A DNA stretch of 37,651 nt from Nostoc sp. CCCryo 231-06 (lineage in GTDB: Bacteria; Cyanobacteriota; Cyanobacteriia; Cyanobacteriales; Nostocaceae): positions 1 through 37,651 of the forward strand of contig JAHCSU010000050.1 of the NCBI GenBank assembly GCA_023522315.1, read 5' to 3'. The position numbers and the translations under genes were made by a program. Under the pieces are notes generated by a model. The model was not told the origin of the DNA. It saw only the letters and a list, made by a program, of their open reading frames with translations, and ran no database searches. Below, piece by piece: positions 34,165 to 37,651 of the stretch. Every line of letters starts with the position of its first letter. Positions within the stretch are counted from its first letter, which is position 1.

Positions 34165-35037
34165 TTACCCGCTTAGTTCACCTTGTAACCACCCTTCCAA
34201 ATCACCAATAGTAGAGAAATCTAATAAAGCATCACCTAAAGCTTCCAACTGTTCCACCGATAACCCTTGAATCTGGGACAGAAGGGTATCAGGAATATTA
34301 CCCACGCGCCGATTTAATAGTCGTAAAACGATCGTTCTTTCTCCTTCAACCTTTCCTTCGACTTTTCCTTCCTCTCGTCCTTCAACCTTTCCTTCTTCCT
34401 TGGCTTCCAGAATAGCCCGTGGTTCTTCCAAATTCAGTCCCAACATCGCTTGAATCTCCTCTCGACTAAGGTTAGAAAATTTGTAGACGATAATCGTCGT
34501 CACTAAATCAATTATCGCTTGCTCCGATTGTTGCCGTGCTTGTTGTAGCAAAAACCGCGCCCCTTCAACTGCTTCGGTTTCAGAAGTAACATTTGTCAGC
34601 AACATCAAACCCAATCCCAAAGGTTGTTGTCGCAAATCCCCCAATTCATCCAGATAAACCCGCCTGACTTGACCACTTTCCAACAAAGCGCGGTGAATCG
34701 AAGAGGAAGAAGGTTCCAGGCTGCGAGAAGCAAAAATTATGACCCCAAACCAGTCATCGTAACGAATAGAGTTGCGGTAGAGAAACAAAAACAATTCGCT
34801 AAAGAAGCGGTGATATAAGTCTTCATCCTTCTGAAACTGCACTTCAGCAAAAAAGACGGTTTTGGAAAGTGCATCAGCAGGAGGTAAAAACACTCCATCA
34901 ATCCGAAACGCCGTTTCTTTCACTTCAACCGATTCAAACTGGTAGTTTTCCGCTTCTGGAGGTGGTTCATCTACTAATTCAAACAGCAAACCCGGAAATT
35001 GCTTAAATAATTTGTAGAAAATGGTGTCACGCCGCAT
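34165..35037 (-). CDS. Rpn/DUF2887-type putative nuclease with DUF4351 tail
   Basis: 290 residues. N-terminal half: MRRDTIFYKLFKQFPGLLFEL, FRIDGVFLPP, FFAEVQFQKDEDLYHRFFSELFLFLY, the PD-(D/E)xK-like pattern (Asp, Glu-x-Gln) of DUF2887/Rpn proteins. A repetitive Glu/Gly/Lys linker (KVEGREEGKVEGKVEGE) is followed by DUF4351 (LRLLNRRVGNIPDTLLSQIQGLSVEQLEALGDALLDF). Family members are many and variable in cyanobacteria; some have been tied to recombination. GGA eight bases before the ATG. Confidence 0.9.
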   Translation of the reverse strand: MRRDTIFYKLFKQFPGLLFELVDEPPPEAENYQFESVEVKETAFRIDGVFLPPADALSKTVFFAEVQFQKDEDLYHRFFSELFLFLYRNSIRYDDWFGVIIFASRSLEPSSSSIHRALLESGQVRRVYLDELGDLRQQPLGLGLMLLTNVTSETEAVEGARFLLQQARQQSEQAIIDLVTTIIVYKFSNLSREEIQAMLGLNLEEPRAILEAKEEGKVEGREEGKVEGKVEGERTIVLRLLNRRVGNIPDTLLSQIQGLSVEQLEALGDALLDFSTIGDLEGWLQGELSG

Positions 35038-35096
35038 TTTTATTCCTCAACACCTAGACAATTACCAGATTGTAAAAGCTTGAGACACCAATTTTA

Positions 35097-35142
35097 GCGT
35101 AGGCGTAGCCCACACTTCTCTACGAGACGCTGCGCGAACGAC
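35097..35142. repeat. Dispersed GCGTAGGCGTAGCCC-type repeat
   Basis: Shares its first fifteen bases with 21634 and continues with a CTACGAGACGC segment. Lies upstream of menB. Confidence 0.5.
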
Positions 35143-35223
35143 TTAGCTCAGTGACCACCGCAGGTATCGCTTGTCCCTACGTCCGCGATAAAATTCTCAA
35201 GCACAACAGCGCACTCCATACCA

Positions 35224-36057
35224 ATGCAAATTAACTGGCAAACTGCCAAAACCTACGAAGATATTCTGTATCAAAAAACTGATGGTATTGCGAAAATCAC
35301 CATCAACCGTCCCCATAAACGCAATGCTTTCCGTCCTGAAACAGTCTTTGAACTGTACGACGCTTTCTGTAATGCTCGTGAAGATACTACTATTGGTGTC
35401 GTCCTATTTACTGGCTACGGGCCACATACTGATGGTAAATATGCCTTCTGTTCTGGTGGCGATCAAAGTGTGCGGGGACATGGAGGTTATGTAGATGATA
35501 CTGGCATCCCTCGCTTGAATGTCCTGGACTTACAACGCCTGATTCGTTCAATGCCGAAAGTGGTGATTGCTTTAGTAGCTGGATATGCGATCGGTGGTGG
35601 ACATGTTCTACACTTAATTTGCGACCTTACCATTGCCGCCGATAACGCCATTTTCGGACAGACTGGCCCGAAAGTCGGCAGTTTCGACGGTGGTTTTGGA
35701 GCTAGCTATCTCGCCCGCGTTGTGGGACAAAAAAAAGCTAGAGAAATTTGGTTTCTCTGCCGCCAATATGATGCACAACAAGCGCTAGAAATGGGCTTAA
35801 TTAATTGCGTCGTCCCAGTCGAACAACTAGAAGCAGAAGGTATTCAATGGGCACAGGAGATTTTAGAAAAAAGTCCGATCGCAATTCGGTGTCTCAAAGC
35901 TGCCTTCAATGCTGATTGTGACGGACAAGCTGGTTTACAAGAACTCGCTGGTAATGCCACCCTACTTTACTACATGACAGAAGAAGGGTCTGAGGGCAAA
36001 CAAGCCTTTCTCGAAAAGCGTCCACCAGATTTTCGCTCTTTTCCTTGGCTACCTTAA
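35224..36057 (+). CDS. menB: 1,4-dihydroxy-2-naphthoyl-CoA synthase
   Basis: 277 residues, crotonase superfamily. It cyclises o-succinylbenzoyl-CoA in the phylloquinone pathway. Motifs: [28 protein letters not shown] (oxyanion hole), [40 protein letters not shown] (MenB hallmark), [12 protein letters not shown]. The Gly in the FGQTGPKVG segment is the form linked to bicarbonate-dependent MenB. Same strand as menD, but separated by accessory genes; strong terminator follows. Confidence 0.97.
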   Translation: MQINWQTAKTYEDILYQKTDGIAKITINRPHKRNAFRPETVFELYDAFCNAREDTTIGVVLFTGYGPHTDGKYAFCSGGDQSVRGHGGYVDDTGIPRLNVLDLQRLIRSMPKVVIALVAGYAIGGGHVLHLICDLTIAADNAIFGQTGPKVGSFDGGFGASYLARVVGQKKAREIWFLCRQYDAQQALEMGLINCVVPVEQLEAEGIQWAQEILEKSPIAIRCLKAAFNADCDGQAGLQELAGNATLLYYMTEEGSEGKQAFLEKRPPDFRSFPWLP

Positions 36058-36062
36058 AATTG

Positions 36063-36097
36063 CAAAAATCGCACCCTTTATTGAGGTGCGATTTTTG
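36063..36097 (+). terminator. Rho-independent terminator of menB
   Basis: Perfect 13-bp stem CAAAAATCGCACC/GGTGCGATTTTTG with nine-base loop, six bases after the menB stop; the T run is within the right arm. Confidence 0.9.
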
Positions 36098-36257
36098 TAG
36101 ATGTCAACATTTATGGCACTAAATATCTTAAAAAAATTATCTTAAGCAAACTACAAAATCAGTTCATTGACACTCTCAGCACTGTTCGCGCTTGCGTCTC
36201 CCTTTGGGAAAAGTGACTGAGCTTTACGCTTACCGGATAGCTTGTAATAATGGATGA

Positions 36258-36572
36258 CTAAATAACGACTGCTTTAGTTTTTACCTCTTCAGAATATATA
36301 GAGGCAGCTATTTCCTCTACAGGGGCAACAGCATTGTCTAAATCTGAGACTAAGGAATGAGTTGATGTTAAAACTGGGGCTACATCTGGCAAACTCCAAG
36401 CATCTTCCAAGGTTTCCCAAGAAGGTGCAAAAGGTGGGAGCGCCAAAGAGCAAGCCTTCCAAGTTGCTTGAACTGGCGCTCCCAATTGCTGACACGTTCC
36501 ACCACGGCGACCTTCTGGTTGGTAATGACGGCAATATTTACAGGCAGATGCTAAAAATTTAATGGGTTTCAT
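36258..36572 (-). CDS. Small conserved cyanobacterial Cys-cluster protein
   Basis: 104 residues. N-terminal third has four Cys (11, 14, 27, 41) in a CxxC...C...C pattern: ACKYCRHYQPEGRRGGTCQQ, then WKACSLALPPFAPSWE. That part looks strongly conserved in cyanobacteria, as I recall, and could bind Zn or an Fe-S cluster. The C-terminal half is acidic and of low conservation type. Function unknown. Confidence 0.8.
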   Translation of the reverse strand: MKPIKFLASACKYCRHYQPEGRRGGTCQQLGAPVQATWKACSLALPPFAPSWETLEDAWSLPDVAPVLTSTHSLVSDLDNAVAPVEEIAASIYSEEVKTKAVVI

Positions 36573-37039
36573 TTGGATTCATCTTTAGTGCCGTTTCCGG
36601 CTGAATTTCATGCTTATATTTTGCTTCTATGTATAAAGACGGATAAAAGCCAAAAAGTCATTATTTTCTATAGGTTTCAGCGATCCCAACGAAAAAGCAA
36701 ACTTTAGGATATTTTTATAATCTTGTTATATTTTTAAATAATGCTGAGAGTGCTTACCTATAGATTTTGGCTAAAACTTATTAGGGATCAAGAGTAAAAC
36801 TAAAGCTTTTGATTTATTTAGCCTTTTAACTTCCTCCTTAAGGATGGGTTAAGGCAGATAATTCCAGATAAAAAGTCTGCTTTCACTACCACACTCAACA
36901 TATTTTAGCCGTAAAATATCTTTTTTCTCAAGAATTAGAATTTTTCTATATGGCAGTAGAAATTGCTTTAAGATAAACTCTGCTCAACGAATAATCGCTA
37001 AACTATTTTGCTTTAAATTTTAGTTAGGACTGACTCTTT
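36573..37039. other. 467-bp intergenic region
   Basis: AT-rich, no gene found. It separates the small Cys-cluster gene from the dciA-like gene on the same strand. Nothing else is clear. Confidence 0.4.
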
Positions 37040-37579
37040 TCAAAACTGTTTAGCAGCACAGATAGAACAGACTGCCCAGCGCTGGAGTTCGCCGGGTGGG
37101 GTGGGAGATTCACACTGGGGACAAAGGGGTAAGCCATGCGATCGCGATCGCATGATCTTCGTCCAATTCCCAAAAGCAGCATTTACATTCTTGGGGGGTG
37201 TAAGATCAGGGCAGCTAATCTCATCACCAAGGTAACTGGGATGCTCATGGGGCGAAACCGTTTGTTGCGGTTTTCTCTCCACAGATTGATTCTGCCAGCC
37301 AGCAGTAGAGAAGCGAATATCAACCAAAGGCGTTGGCAGCTTTTTATTCAACTTTAAAAGCAGAGACGTGCGACCAAAAGTCAGGTTTTGCGCCCAAGCA
37401 GCACTAGAAGTTGCTACCGACAAAACATCGCGCTGAATCGACAATGGTCGAGTATGTGCGGCAACCACTGGCCCAACAACTTCTGGCCAAAACTTGAGCA
37501 GGCGTTGAAATGGTTGCTCTTGCCATTTAGCCTGCTTTTCTAGAATGCCTAAAATATCATTAATTGATTTAAACGACAT
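37040..37579 (-). CDS. DciA-like (DUF721) protein with C-terminal zinc ribbon
   Basis: 179 residues. The N-terminal DUF721 domain (about 5-100) has INDILGILEKQAKW, FWPEVVGPVVAAHTRP and the VLSVATSSAAWAQNLTF strand-helix. DciA proteins of this domain load the replicative helicase DnaB in many bacteria. After a linker, residues 153-174 form a CxxC...CxxC ribbon (CPQCES...CSIC). No AGGAG is seen before the ATG; the leader reads CTTTTAACG, and a GGGAGTC tandem repeat begins 17 bp upstream. Confidence 0.88.
   Translation of the reverse strand: MSFKSINDILGILEKQAKWQEQPFQRLLKFWPEVVGPVVAAHTRPLSIQRDVLSVATSSAAWAQNLTFGRTSLLLKLNKKLPTPLVDIRFSTAGWQNQSVERKPQQTVSPHEHPSYLGDEISCPDLTPPKNVNAAFGNWTKIMRSRSHGLPLCPQCESPTPPGELQRWAVCSICAAKQF
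37135..37154. repeat. Double HIP1 palindrome
   Basis: CATGCGATCGCGATCGCATG, a perfect 20-bp palindrome made of two overlapping HIP1 octamers, within the dciA-like linker. Confidence 0.85.
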
Positions 37580-37596
37580 CGTTAAAAGTGGAAAGT

Positions 37597-37651
37597 GGGA
37601 GTCGGGAGTCGGGAGTCGGGAGTCGGGAGTCGGGAGTCGGGAGTCGGGAGT
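37597..37651. repeat. Heptamer tandem repeat (GGGAGTC), runs off window
   Basis: Seven full units and six bases of an eighth up to the window edge. Located directly upstream of the dciA-like start codon. Confidence 0.95.

Noticed and set aside
1-37651. tRNA or rRNA genes
   Set aside because: I saw no tRNA-like cloverleaf or rRNA sequence in the intergenic stretches read by eye; not an exhaustive search.

Overview
This window reads as chromosomal DNA of a filamentous cyanobacterium of the Nostoc/Anabaena type. The evidence is photosystem II genes (psbB, psbT), the chlorophyll/phylloquinone genes chlP, menD and menB, many copies of the HIP1 octamer GCGATCGC, a CcbP-type calcium-binding protein, and a heavy load of short foldback repeats and heptamer tandem repeats. 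Species cannot be fixed from the window alone. Family names below were assigned by reading protein sequence from memory, without any database search.

Layout. 1-2.9 kb: two Uma2-type nuclease-like genes flanking an RTX-type calcium-binding protein, with several foldback elements. 2.9-5.8 kb: a membrane pentapeptide-repeat protein and a membrane-anchored FAD oxidase, divergent with only 30 bp between start codons. 6.4-9.2 kb: chlP (minus), a pair of overlapping small ORFs ending in a Cys-rich peptide, and a lone sulfate-type ABC ATPase (cysA). 9.5-15.6 kb: a tandem array of six paralogous secreted proteins that resemble DUF4360, all on the minus strand. The spacers are themselves repeated and carry mobile-like inserts. 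16.4-20.5 kb: HAD hydrolase, rps1 and the psbB-psbT operon, all minus. 21-25 kb: a small conserved protein, a family-5 solute-binding lipoprotein and a GT-B glycosyltransferase. 25.9-30.8 kb: a DUF1517 protein, ccbP, a hexapeptide acetyltransferase, a response regulator-PAS-GGDEF protein and folB. 30.9-36.1 kb: menD and menB, two consecutive steps of naphthoquinone synthesis, separated by about 2.5 kb of accessory DNA (DUF3800 protein, DUF2887/DUF4351 protein and a DUF4351 remnant). 36.2-37.65 kb: a small Cys-cluster protein and a DciA-like protein with a C-terminal zinc ribbon, then a heptamer tandem repeat running off the window edge.

The part most likely to hold something undescribed is the six-gene array. 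It has lineage-specific expansion of a secreted four-cysteine family, a hairpin after five of the six copies, an inverted-repeat motif at a nearly constant distance upstream of four copies, a TA-flanked MITE whose empty site can be read in a sister spacer, and a roughly 38-bp segment inverted in one of three copies of a spacer element. Secondary points of interest are the Cys-rich peptide beside cysA, the acidic decapeptide repeat tail on ribosomal protein S1, an in-frame heptamer repeat inside menD, and foldback elements whose stems differ by compensatory changes.
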